Assembly (NCBI RefSeq): GCF_037325665.1
Contig: NC_090261.1
Coordinates: 62,217,588-62,281,587 of the forward strand
Reading direction: 5' to 3'
DNA: 64,000 bases
Source: Littorina saxatilis
Lineage: Eukaryota > Mollusca > Gastropoda > Littorinimorpha > Littorinidae
A program made the position numbers and the translations under genes. Below, in pieces: positions 1 to 62,702 of this stretch (position 1 is the stretch's first letter; each line of letters opens with the position of its first letter). A model generated the notes under the pieces. That model worked only from the letters and a program-made list of their open reading frames with translations, was not told the DNA's origin and did not search any database.

Positions 1-56
1 AAGATTTTAGTCAAGCAGTATGTAAGAAATGTTAAGTCCTTTGTACTGAAAACTTG

Positions 57-237
57 CATTCTCCCAGTAAGGTTATATATTGTACTACGTTGCAAGCCCC
101 TGGAGCAATTTTTTGATTAGTGCTTTTGTGAACAAGAAACAATTAACAAATGGCTCTATCCCATCACCCCCCCTTTCCCCGTCGCGATATAACCTTCGTG
201 GTTGAAAACGACGTTAAACATCAAATAAAGAAAGAAA
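57..237 (+). mobile_element. Probable 3' end of a short retroposon with AAAG tail
   Basis: The segment ends in AACGACGTTAAACATCAAAT followed by a short (AAAG)n tail, the typical end of a dispersed molluscan retroposon. No tRNA head is visible within the window. The family name is not assigned. Confidence 0.45.
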
Positions 238-535
238 GTGTGAGTCTCCGAGTCTGAGAGAGAAAGAGGAGAGCTAGAGAGGGAGTGTGTGTGTGTGTGT
301 GTGAGAAACACAAAAGAGAGAGAGAGAGCCATGGGGGGGGGGGGGGGAGAGAAACATTACACAGTGAGTATGTATGGGATAGAGAGAGGACGTGTGTTAG
401 AGAGAGAGGGATTGAGGAAAGAGTGTGTGTGTTAGAGAGAGGGATCTGGAAAAAAGTGTGTGTGAGTGTGAGAGACAGGAACTGCATGCGTGCGTATGTG
501 TGAGAGAGTGTACTTGTGAGAGAGACACAGAGAGA
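238..535 (+). repeat. GA/GT-rich microsatellite region
   Basis: Mixed (GA)n, (GT)n and a poly-G run. The reading frames here are simple-repeat artefacts. Confidence 0.9.
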
Positions 536-858
536 GTATGCAAAGCGGTAAATGTATACCCGGTGATAAACTAAAGGGTTTCAAGAGCGCAAGAAACCTG
601 CCCACTATGTAGCTTGCTTTCACACAGAACCTTGCCAAACCTTCAGTCGCACTAGATTGCTTCATAGATCAGGTATGGGAATTTTTCTAGGATCTGAGGA
701 TTTCCAAGAAGAGCTACACATTTCCAAGAAGAAGAAAAATTCTCTTCCGAGAAAAAAAAATCAAGAAACAAGAGGAACTAAACTCAAAAAAGACAATTTG
801 CCTAGTATGACCAATGTCCTCCTTTATCAAAACCATCCCCTCTTTTAGTGGGATTCCG

Positions 859-1191
859 CCCACGTGCAGGCATGAAAATTCTCCGTATTTTCCGTATTTT
901 TGAAAAAAGTAAACCGTATTTTTTTTATTTTCCGTATTTTTGGTTGTTTTTTGGGTGGTTTTTTTTTTTTTTTTTTTTTCCTAGTCATAGTTATAGTACA
1001 ATAGTTTTGGGGCCATGTTTGAATCCAATTTTAAGGCTCAGATAGCCCCAGATTGCACCAAATTGCACCATTGAAAAAAAAAATGTCCGGGGGGGCATGC
1101 CCCCGGACCCCCCTAGAAGTCTTGGCACTTCGCGCCTTCGAATTTTTTTTTCAGTATTTTTTTTTTTTCAGTTTTCATGCCTGCACGTGGG
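859..1191. mobile_element. MITE with perfect 20-bp terminal inverted repeats
   Basis: CCCACGTGCAGGCATGAAAA at 859-878 is exactly complementary to 1172-1191. The interior is T-rich with CCGTATTTT motifs and a GGGGGGGCATGCCCCC palindrome. It has no coding capacity. The superfamily is unknown. Confidence 0.8.
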
Positions 1192-1660
1192 TCACTTTTG
1201 CAAACAAAGAGTAAGTGTGTTAAAAAATATTAATTCAGTTAAAGGATTATAAAAAGAATCGTTCAGGTTACTGGCAATACAAAACATGTATTAAATTTAG
1301 TCTGTTTTTTTTTGCTGTGTAAAGTTCATGAAACATGAACTAGTTCATGAAACTCCCCGGATTGCACAGATTTTAAACTAGATTTCAGAATAATTCTGGG
1401 GGACCCGCCTAGTTTTCTGAGATTTTTCTTTCAATCCTTTCCTGGAAGACTGTCTCATTTAGCCTTAATTTGCTTTGTAGCAGCCAGGGTAGATATACTC
1501 TTCAAAAAAAAGTTAAGGACTGATCAAGAAAATGTATGATACAATCTTTTTACTATTTTGCTGAAAATCAAGGATCCAATAATTTAATGGAACCTTCCCT
1601 TTTTTTTAGATTACACAAGAGGAATGAGCGAGTCTTGCTTTGTAAACATTTATTGAGCGG
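1192..1660. other. Unassigned spacer
   Basis: AT-rich single-copy-looking sequence. Only a small AGTTCATG/CATGAACT hairpin near 1324-1342 stands out. Confidence 0.5.
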
Positions 1661-1890
1661 TTAGGCCAACAAAAAAAAAAGTCTCTTTACGGTATCCCAA
1701 CCGACCCTATTTTTTCGCGCGACCCTTTTTTGCCATTTGGGGGGGGGGGGGGGGGGGGGAAGTCTTTGGTTTTTTGGCAAAATAACTTAAAAATATGTTT
1801 TTTTGGAGGGGAAAAAAAAATCCCGACCTACCGACCCTATTCTTTTTGCCTATGTTACCGTAAACAGACTATTTTTTTTGTTGGCCTTAG
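1661..1890. mobile_element. MITE, GGCCAACA/TGTTGGCC family, copy 1
   Basis: The ends are TTAGGCCAACAAAAA and TTTTTTGTTGGCCTTA, each followed inward by a GTCTGTTTACGGTA-type block. The interior has CCGACCCTATTTTTTCGCG and a long poly-G run. It matches 5441-5670 along its length. Confidence 0.82.
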
Positions 1891-2028
1891 CAAACTTGAA
1901 TGTGTTTTCATGGAATCTACATTTACTTTTTTCCCCTCAAGATTTTCATGTGTACAATTTGGTCATGTTAACGAGAATAGACACTGGTTGAATTTTTTAG
2001 GAGACTTCTTTAATGAACTTCTTAAATG

Positions 2029-2058
2029 CAGTGGAATCCCCGCTTTGCAGACCCCCCC

Positions 2059-2090
<32 letters not shown>

Positions 2091-2817
2091 AGTATAAGAC
2101 TTCCTCCCTTTCAAGACCTTGTTTAGTTCACATTTTCTGTTTGTGACAGGGGAGGCTACCGCTCCTTTCACAGCAGACTCTGCACCCGAGTTGTTGGCCT
2201 TAAGTCAACACCTCTGGATTGTGGAATTCTGTTTGTGATGGGGTCTGGTGGTTTGGAAACCTTTGGGTTTGCATAACAGTTTTTATAGGGCTAAGAAATT
2301 AGCCCTAACATTTTCAATCCTGTTTAATTGCACTTCGCCTCCCGAGGTGATCGTAGTGTTTCGGCACTCGGTTACATGTTCATAACCCCTGTAAATTAAT
2401 TTACCTCCAGACTCACTCCTTTTTAAGACCTGATTTTCTCAGATGTTTGGAGGTCTTCTTCTTCTTACTTGTCGATCACTCAGATGGAAACGCCGGTTCT
2501 CTGCGCAAATGTTGCCGTGCGCTGTAGGTCGTCCAGCTTGCCATAGAGCATCCCTTGCACCGTGGTCGCCTCCGCCCAGATCTGGCTCCTGAGGCCATCG
2601 TGTAGTGGGCAAGTCTGCAGCAGGTGTTCCGTTGTCATGCTGCCTGTTTGACAAGGGCACTGGTCTGACTGGCCAATTCTGAACTTGGTGAAAAGGTGGT
2701 GGTTCATTCGGTTGTGGCCTGTCCGCAGCCTGAATATGAGGACCTGCTCAGACCTCGTGAGCAGGTGAAAGGCGTCGTATTTGTTGTTTGGGGGTCTTAA
2801 AAGGCGGGTTCCACTGT
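2029..2817. mobile_element. CAGTGGAACCCC-type MITE with internal insertions
   Basis: The termini are CAGTGGAATCCC and GGCGGGTTCCACTGTA. The body has family phrases such as TTTTAAGACC and TTGGAGGTCTT. It is enlarged by a poly-C run, a ~230-bp unassigned insert (about 2145-2378) and a LINE fragment (2458-2786). Confidence 0.72.
2458..2786 (-). mobile_element. 5'-truncated LINE, C-terminal end of the RT protein
   Basis: The minus strand encodes the end of a non-LTR retrotransposon protein: LTRSEQVLIFRLRTGHNR, CPCQTGSMTTEHLLQTCPL, then a helix ending ATFAQRTGVSI and stop. The C-x-C...H...C pattern is typical of LINE C-termini. It ends in an (AAG)n tail and is flanked by near-identical 12-bp repeats (2446-2457, TTTGGAGGTCTT; 2787-2798, TTTGGGGGTCTT). 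This shows insertion into the surrounding MITE. Confidence 0.85.
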
Positions 2818-3094
2818 ACTCGGCTTATTGGAGGCTTGACTTCTCACTTTTTCTCTTCATGACATTGTTCGATTGTTCGTGTTACCATGTAGTTGTTTTT
2901 GTGATCAACCTGATCTGTGCTGTTTTGTTAATTAAGCCACTGTGAACATGATGATGCTTAAAGTGGTGGTTTTTGTGTCACTGTCCGTGATTTTCTGTTG
3001 GCGTTGATGAAAAAGGGATAATTAAAAAAAAATAAAATGAAGTATTTGCGTTTATTGTTTATTTCTTCTCAGTTTACTTTCTGTTGTGAACCAT

Positions 3095-3410
3095 ACACAT
3101 GTGATATGCATGGACGTACACATTCATACAGACATGCAGACACGGAGCGATGTGCATGCAGGGGTTCATACACGCTCATCTCATGCACATACAGATCCGT
3201 ACATACACACAAGCACAGCCAGCCCGACCATGCATGCACACACACACATTCAAACAGTCAGGCAAACACACACACACACATGCAGAACCATACACGCCAC
3301 ATGGATAACCACACATACAGACAGGCATCGCCCACACCCGACACATACACACATGAGCACATACACACACACACACACTGGCATACATACACACACAAAC
3401 ACACACACAC
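3095..3410 (+). repeat. Imperfect (CA)n region
   Basis: Long CA/ATAC-rich simple sequence. The His/Thr-rich frames here are artefacts. Confidence 0.9.
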
Positions 3411-3417
3411 ACATATG

Positions 3418-3772
3418 AGGGCCCCAAAGGGGGGGTATCATCACGATCACGGGAAGGGAAATTTTAGCTTTCACGATCACAGTTACCTTGATTTTTGTTT
3501 TCACGATCACAAACACCTTGATGAATAGAGGATCATAGAGTGATACAGCTGTGAAAAATGTACGTTGAAAATAAAATGCTTTGCAATAATGCCCATCACG
3601 ATCACGAAAACAAATGACGATCACGATCACCAGACTTGATTTTTTTGTCATCACGGATCACGGGCAAAGTCCCATCACGATCACAGAAATGGAAATTTCG
3701 GCAATCACGGTCACAGAAAGGTCAAAAAACGCCAATCACGATCACGATTTAAAACCCTTTGGGGCCCGGCCT
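3418..3772. mobile_element. hAT-like MITE filled with ATCACG motifs
   Basis: 355 bp flanked by 8-bp direct repeats CACATATG (3410-3417, 3773-3780). The ends share GGGCCCCAAAGGG and CCCTTTGGGGCCC. The 8-bp duplication suggests hAT. The interior repeats CACGATCAC-type motifs more than ten times at irregular spacing. Confidence 0.8.
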
Positions 3773-3780
3773 CACATATG

Positions 3781-4199
3781 CACACACACACACAAACACA
3801 TACACACATGCATTACAAACACTGCGTTTTCTACATGTATCTATTCTTTGCACTATCAAATACAATCAGTGAAGTGCATGACTGATTGAATGAATGACTT
3901 GTCTTTATTTTGTGAGGATAAAACTAAGATTTATGGAACTGGTCTAGCTCGTCTTCCAACCTTTGTATATGGACCAATACAATGAGGAGAATGGATAAAT
4001 GATATGAGACGATGGACAAAAAGGACAATTTGGAACTTTGACGTAAACGTTTTTGTTTTTTTCGTGTTTGTTTGTTTAGTTCCTAAATGTTTTATTTGTT
4101 TGAAAAGAGACTACAGTGTACATGAAGTTATGCACACAAGTGGTTTATATGGATTTATTCGCATATTTCCTGTCTTTAGATACAAACCATGCCTTGAGA
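3781..4199. other. Unassigned spacer upstream of the B-box frame
   Basis: A short CA run at the left, then ordinary AT-rich sequence with no supported feature. Confidence 0.5.
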
Positions 4200-4391
4200 G
4201 TTACCTCCCTTCCAACTTTCACATTCTTGGTCTTCTTGGAAGTCAACTTCCGCATCGACAAAATAACGATCATTTCGGCCCGGAAAGACCAAGGTTTATT
4301 ACGACGCAACTGACATTTTGGTTGAGATTATAGTGTCGGCTGTCAAGGGTTAGTTTACCCGGCAGGAAGGAAATCTTCAACGCCAGCGGCC
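4200..4391 (+). promoter_or_regulatory. Possible promoter/5' leader before the B-box frame
   Basis: This is non-repetitive sequence of balanced composition just before the ATG, with an ETS-like CTTCCGC and no microsatellite. It is the only plausible promoter seen near the 5' side of GDPGP1. The evidence is positional only. Confidence 0.25.
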
Positions 4392-4679
4392 ATGACAACT
4401 AGAAGGGAAACTGGTGTTGGTGAGGAAGCGATGAAAAGTCAGGAAACTCCCACCAACCGGACCATAACAGAGACTACGGATACTCTACAGTCTTTGACCA
4501 TAACTACCTGTGAAATGTGTGACGACAAAGATGCTGTTGTGAGTTACAGGTGCGAAGAGTGTGATCAGTTTGCTTGCGAGACGTGCGCTCGATCACATTC
4601 TCGCATCAAGGCCACTCGCTCGCACACTCTCACACCAGCGACCACCACTGAGAGAGAGAGAGGGAAGTGCAGAAAATAA
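4392..4679 (+). CDS. B-box zinc-finger reading frame
   Basis: The ATG has a purine-flanked GCGGCCATGA context, and 95 codons follow. Residues ~40-85 form a B-box-like finger: CEMC, YRCEEC, CETCARSH and a downstream His. B-boxes are typical of TRIM proteins and bind zinc for protein contacts. No RING, coiled coil or NHL/SPRY domain follows. The frame could be the remnant of a TRIM gene, a tiny intact gene, or exon 1 of GDPGP1: a GTGAGT donor at 4539 sits in phase 0 with exon a. Using that donor would cut the finger in half. Confidence 0.55.
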   Translation: MTTRRETGVGEEAMKSQETPTNRTITETTDTLQSLTITTCEMCDDKDAVVSYRCEECDQFACETCARSHSRIKATRSHTLTPATTTERERGKCRK

Positions 4680-4810
4680 AGCGAAAGATGCGGGAGATAA
4701 ACATTAAACTGTACAATATTTTTTACAATTTTAGTTTATATTAATTTGTCTTCCTCATCTTTAGATTTTCTTTGTTTTTTCTAATGTTACAAAAAACTTG
4801 TCTTTTTCAG

Positions 4811-37289
<32,479 letters not shown>

Positions 37290-37539
37290 AAAGTTTGATA
37301 TAGTCGGAACATTAATTTTTATTTTCGATGTGAGAAATCAGGTGTGGAAAACATTCTTCCATGTTTTTATTGAAAATGAATTCCAGGGTCCTATACCCAG
37401 GACATGTGATAGGACTGTTCTCAACCCATCAGATCAACCTTCACAGTAAAAAGTTTGATGAAGAATAGGGACATTAATTTTTATTTTCGATGTGAGAATA
37501 AATCAGGTTTGGAAAAAATTTGTCGCTGTTTTTATTGAA

Positions 37540-37545
37540 AATAAA
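37540..37545 (+). terminator. Candidate GDPGP1 polyadenylation signal
   Basis: AATAAA lies about 250 nt after the stop, inside the second copy of the duplicated 3' end. The matching point in the first copy reads AATGAA, so only the duplicate has the canonical hexamer. Confidence 0.45.
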
Positions 37546-37567
37546 TTCCAAGGTCCTATACCCAGGT

Positions 37568-38066
37568 TGTGATATTCTTTTGTGATACATGCACCAGAGT
37601 TGGGGAAAAAACATTGGAGGGAGAAAATATGTTTGGTTTCTGTTAACTAACATTAGGAGGAATTTGTGAATGGAGTGTGCAGTTTGTTCAACTTTATATG
37701 TGTGTTAGTGTGCGTGTGTGAGTGTGTGTGTGTTTGGTTTCGGTTCACAAAGGGGAATTTGTAAATTGAGAGTGCATGTTTGGTTGACTTAATTTTCGTG
37801 TGGATGTATGTGTGCATGAGAGTGAGTGTCTGTCTGTCTGTCTACATGTGTGTGTTAATCTGGTAACTGTCGTTCATGAACTTGACTGTGCAAGTAAGTG
37901 TAGAAGTAAGTTATACATCATGTACTATATGTTGCATGTAGTTGTGTTTTGTGTCGGTTGTGAAAACTTTGATCTCATTCAATGGAAATCTCAAGTGGGG
38001 CTATTGTGCAGTGGTCGCCTGTGTTTATTCAAACATATTGTTATTGTTGTTTCTAATTCTACATGA
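37568..38066. other. Spacer downstream of GDPGP1
   Basis: GT-rich patches, no supported feature. Confidence 0.5.
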
Positions 38067-39548
38067 ATCTCCGGTCCACCGCTAGCATGGCTTGAGTCCT
38101 ATCTCATTGGCAGGACTCAGGCTGTGCTTGTCGATGGCCAGATGTCTGCTCCAGCCCCACTTTCTTTCGGCGTTCCTCAAGGTTCAGTACTCGGTCCCAT
38201 CCTTTTCATCATGTACACTAAGCCCCTCTCCACACTGATTCAAAACCATTCTGTTTTAAATCAGTCTTTTGCTGATGACACTCAGCTGTATAAACCCAGT
38301 CCTCCTGGAGAGACACATTCCGCCATCCAGACCATTCAGACATGCATCACTGATGTTAAATCTTGCATGGTCGATAACAAACTTAAGCTGAATGATGATA
38401 AGACTGAAGTCTTACTGTGCAAAAAGAAGAACACTATATTTTCCTCTCCCCAACCTGTTTCTGTTAAAATAGGCAACACCGACATTCTTTTCTCACCATC
38501 AGCTAGAAACCTTGGATTCACCCTTTCATCTGACATGACCCTTAACAAACATATATAATATCTTTAGTCTGTAGAGCAGCTTATTTTGAGCTTCGTAAGA
38601 TCAGCACCATTCGCCACACACTCTCCTCTCAAGCAACTATACACTCTTGTCTGTGCCTTTGTTCTTTCTAAACTTGACTACTGCAACTCTCTTCTCTCTG
38701 GCTGTCCTCTGTACCTCCTGCATAAACTACAAAAAGTCCAAAACTCGGCAGCATGCCTCATTCTCAAAGCACGAAAACGAGATCACGCAACACCACTTCT
38801 TCACACACTGCACTGGTTACCTATTCAAGCCCGCATTGACTACAAACTGTCCATCCTCTGCTTTAACTTCTTTTCTGGCTCGTCTCCTGCTTACTTCTCT
38901 GAACTCCTCACAGTCTATTCTCCAGCAAGACAACTCCGTGCCTCTTCTGACTGTCGCATCCTCACCATTCCACACACCAAAACCAAAACATACAGACAAC
39001 GCACTTTTACTTTCCGCGCACCCACACAATGGAATTCTCTCCCCTTTCACATCCGCCACTCTCAGTCACCCCAAGCATTCAAACGAGCACTTAAAACGCA
39101 CCTCTTCAAGAAATACAACCCCTGATTTTGTTTTCTCAGTCCATCAGTAGGCTACATTTAGTGATAATGTGATAATGTATATAAACATCTAGGGGTGTTT
39201 TCAGTATTGTTGATAACATGTTCTGTTTGATTAAGGGTATTCAGCTGGTATTTCCTTGTTTTCACTACCTATTTTATTCATGTTTTTATTACTTAGTTAG
39301 TGGAAGAATCTTTTGTATGTATGTTTGATGGTGTATGCTTTTAATTAAGCGTTGCATGCTGACTATGAATGTAGATGTAAATGCTTGTATAACTGTGTTT
39401 TAATTTTAAATGTGCCAAGCGCAAAGAGCATAATTGTATAACTGTGTTTTAATTTTAAATGTGTCAAGCGCAAAGAGCACAATTGTAAAGTTATGATGTT
39501 GCGCTATATAAATGCTCATTTATTATTATTACTATTATTATTATTATT
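38067..39548 (+). mobile_element. 5'-truncated LINE (CR1/L2-like), RT half and 3' UTR
   Basis: The frame from ~38067 has PPLAWLESYLIGRTQAVLVD, then SFGVPQGSVLGPILF, then SFADDTQLY (the RT catalytic FADD). A break near 38555 (stop after NKHI) separates it from YTLVCAFVLSKLDYCNSLLSG and the C-terminus ending FKRALKTHLFKKYNP at 39125. The 3' UTR ends in an (ATT)n tail at 39519-39548. No endonuclease domain remains. It lies about 0.5 kb past the GDPGP1 3' end. Confidence 0.9.
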
Positions 39549-39655
39549 TAGTTTTAAATCATGGTGGCATTTATTTTGATACATTAATATGTTTACATAA
39601 CAGATGTGGTTGAAATACTCACCAGAAATTAACATATGTACCAAAGTGGGTTTTT

Positions 39656-40237
39656 GAGTCACTTGAGAAAAAGTGACTCTATGTAATCGGTCAGTGTTAG
39701 TCTGTCCGGCCGGCCGTCCGGCCGGCTGGCCGTCCGGCCGGCCGGCTGGCCGGCCGTCCGTAGACACCACCTTAACGTTGGACTTTTCTCGGAAACTATC
39801 AAAGCGATCGGGCTCATATTTTGTTTAGTCGTGACCTCCAATGACCTCTACACTTTAACGATGGTTTCGTTGACCTTTGACCTTTTTCAAGGTCACAGGT
39901 CAGCGTCAAAGGAAAAATTAGACATTTTATATCTTTGACAAAGTTCATCGGATGTGATTGAAACTTTGTAGGATTATTCTTTACATCAAAGTATTTACAT
40001 CTGTAGCCTTTTACGAACGTTATCAGAAAAACAAGGGAGATAACTAGCCTTTTCTGTTCGGCAACACACAACTTAACGTTGGGCTTTTCTCGGAAACTAT
40101 AAAAGTGACCGGGCTCAAATTTTATGTGAACGTGACTCATTGTGTTGTGAATAGCAATTTCTTCCTGTCCATCTGATGCCTCATATAATATTCAGAACTG
40201 CGAAAGTGACTCGATCGAGCGTTTGCTCTTCTTGTTT
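39656..40237. mobile_element. Related hairpin/CCGG-repeat element, diverged subfamily
   Basis: It starts with GAGTCACTTGAGAAAAAGTG ACTC as a hairpin, then a CCGGCCGGCCGTCCGG array, and ends TTTGCTCTTCTTG. TGACCT motifs are fewer. Two copies of TTAACGTTGG(A/G)CTTTTCTCGG lie inside (39771, 40072). Confidence 0.7.
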
Positions 40238-41353
40238 TAATTTGTTTTTGTTTTAAGGTTGTAGTTTTCTTGCAAGAACAACTCTGGCGTTCAAGAAGTC
40301 TTAATACATTGTGATTTGAATAATTAAAAAAACACAAAAGAAAAATGTATGGTTACCTTTATACAGCTCTAAGTCATCAGACTTTTAGTTCCTTTTAAAA
40401 AGATAATTTATCATTGTGCGGATATAGAAAAAAATCAAAATGAATTTGCAGAGAGTATAAACCAACTATAGATACCATTCTTATTGCATGTCCTTGCATG
40501 AACATCAACATTCTTTCTTAGCAACAACAGATACATGTAGTAGCATAAGATTCTTAAATAACTCAAAAGTGTGTCATGCCTGAAATGTTATTGAAATTGT
40601 GGGAGCCGTGGACATGGATGTGGAAATTGACTTTTGATATTGTTCTTATTTATTATTTTTTAAATTTTTTTATCGAGGCTAAAATTAGAAGCATTACAAT
40701 GTGTCATGGAAATTAATAAAGGGATTGGTTGCAGTGCCTTTGTTTTCTGTTCCTGTTATTTACTGTGAAAATGATTGTGCATATATTTACCTATATTTCT
40801 CTCTGTCCTGTTCTTGTTATCGTACTTGATGTGTGTGTGTGGCTGTGTGTGGCTGTGTGTGTGGCTGTGTGTGTGCATGTGTGGCTGTGTGTGTGTGCAT
40901 GTGAGGCTGTGTGTGTGTGCATGTGTGTGTGCACTAACTTTCCTGCCATTCTCTTTTCTTTGTTTGTCATGCCTGGTAAAGGAGGAATGTGAATTCACGT
41001 GTCTTATTCAGCAGTTATTACATTGCAACAGTGGGAAATTAATCATGGCCATGTATGCAGTCATTTATTACATCATATCATGAAAAAGATTTTTTATGGG
41101 GGTTCAGAAAATGCCACCCGCATCCAGACTGCAAACTGTGCGGAACACAAAAATGACAACTTTTTTCACACACAAAGTAGACCACAAAAAAAGAAGGGGA
41201 AAACACGTTCTTTCTGTACATTTTATTGTAGTTCTCTGTTAGTATGTACAATGTTCCAACAAAATAATCCGTCTGTGTTCGGATGCGACACTCTTTCAAC
41301 TCAGGGTAAACAACTGCTACCAGTAAAACAGCATTTGTTTTGATAATGATCTC
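40238..41353. other. Intergenic spacer before TRIP11
   Basis: AT-rich. (TG)n-rich at 40829-40930. No gene recognised. Confidence 0.5.
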
Positions 41354-41410
41354 CCTTCTACCGTTGCACATGCGCAAGACACGTCAATAGTCAAGATGGC
41401 CGCCGGTGTG
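41354..41410 (+). promoter_or_regulatory. TATA-less promoter of the golgin gene
   Basis: An NRF1-like ACATGCGCAAG is followed by CAAGATGGCCGCC, the YY1 initiator-type element (AAGATGGC) that often lies at the transcription start of housekeeping genes. The start codon is about 150 bp downstream. Sequence identity of the motifs is clear; their use is inferred. Confidence 0.6.
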
Positions 41411-41544
41411 TTGGCAATTGAAATGAAACTACTTTAGAGCAAAACTTTTGGTTGATTCCAGTGAAATGAAAGGAAGCATTTAACATTTTTCATATGCAAT
41501 TATCTAACAGTTAAGTCGGGTATTTGTTGCTAACGCTTGTCACC

Positions 41545-62041
<20,497 letters not shown>

Positions 62042-62141
62042 GTAAGGATCCTGTTGCCATTTGTTTGGAAGAAAAATGCCGATTTATCGTTGGTTATGCA
62101 TCATATAGCTTAGATGCTGTTCATAAAAAAAATACCATAAA

Positions 62142-62300
62142 TCTTTTGTGTGTGTGTGTGTGTGTGTGAGTGCATGTTTTTGTGTGTCTGTTTGTGTGTG
62201 TGTGTGTAAGTGTGTGTGTGTCTGTGTGTCTTTATTTGTGTGTGTGTGTGTTTTTGTTTGTGTGTGTTTTTGTGTGTGTGTGTGTGAGCGTGTGCGCATG
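62142..62300 (+). repeat. (TG)n-rich microsatellite
   Basis: Interrupted TG run about 100 bp into TRIP11 intron 4. Confidence 0.95.
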
Positions 62301-62550
62301 CAAGCTGATTTGCACTATTGAAAGAATGAGAACCAATCAAATATATCGCCAGACCTGAATAGACAGAAAATTTACGAAAGGATCACAGCAAATATGAAAC
62401 ACAGAATTGAAAGGTCTGGGTAGGGATTGGGAGCAGAAAAAAATTGCTTATGTGTGGATTGCGAGTAATTGTAGCTGCCAATTTCTCATCCATGGAAAAA
62501 ACCTGAAAAGTATATTAACTTGACTCTCAAGCAAATCATAGGGAAACAGG

Positions 62551-62693
62551 GGGGCTGGGCCGCTATTGCGCGGGTCCGCTATTGCGCGGGGCCGCTATTG
62601 CGCGAATCTAACCCTAACCCTAACCCTAACCCTAAAGATTCGCGCAATAGCGGCCCCGCGCAATAGCGGCCCGCGCAATAGCGGGCCGACCCC
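62551..62693. mobile_element. 143-bp foldback with telomere-repeat core
   Basis: Three CCGCTATTGCGCGG-type units on the left mirror three on the right. Between them lie four and a half CTAACC units (62608-62635). The 9-bp direct repeats GGAAACAGG (62542-62550, 62694-62702) are perfect and directly abut the ends GGGGCTGG and GACCCC. The duplication length suits a Mutator-type element, but no family is assigned. Confidence 0.82.
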
Positions 62694-62702
62694 GGAAACA
62701 GG

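Noticed and set aside
3037-3654. His/Thr-rich and Cys/Val-rich frames on both strands
   Set aside because: They follow (CA)n simple sequence and the ATCACG-rich MITE.
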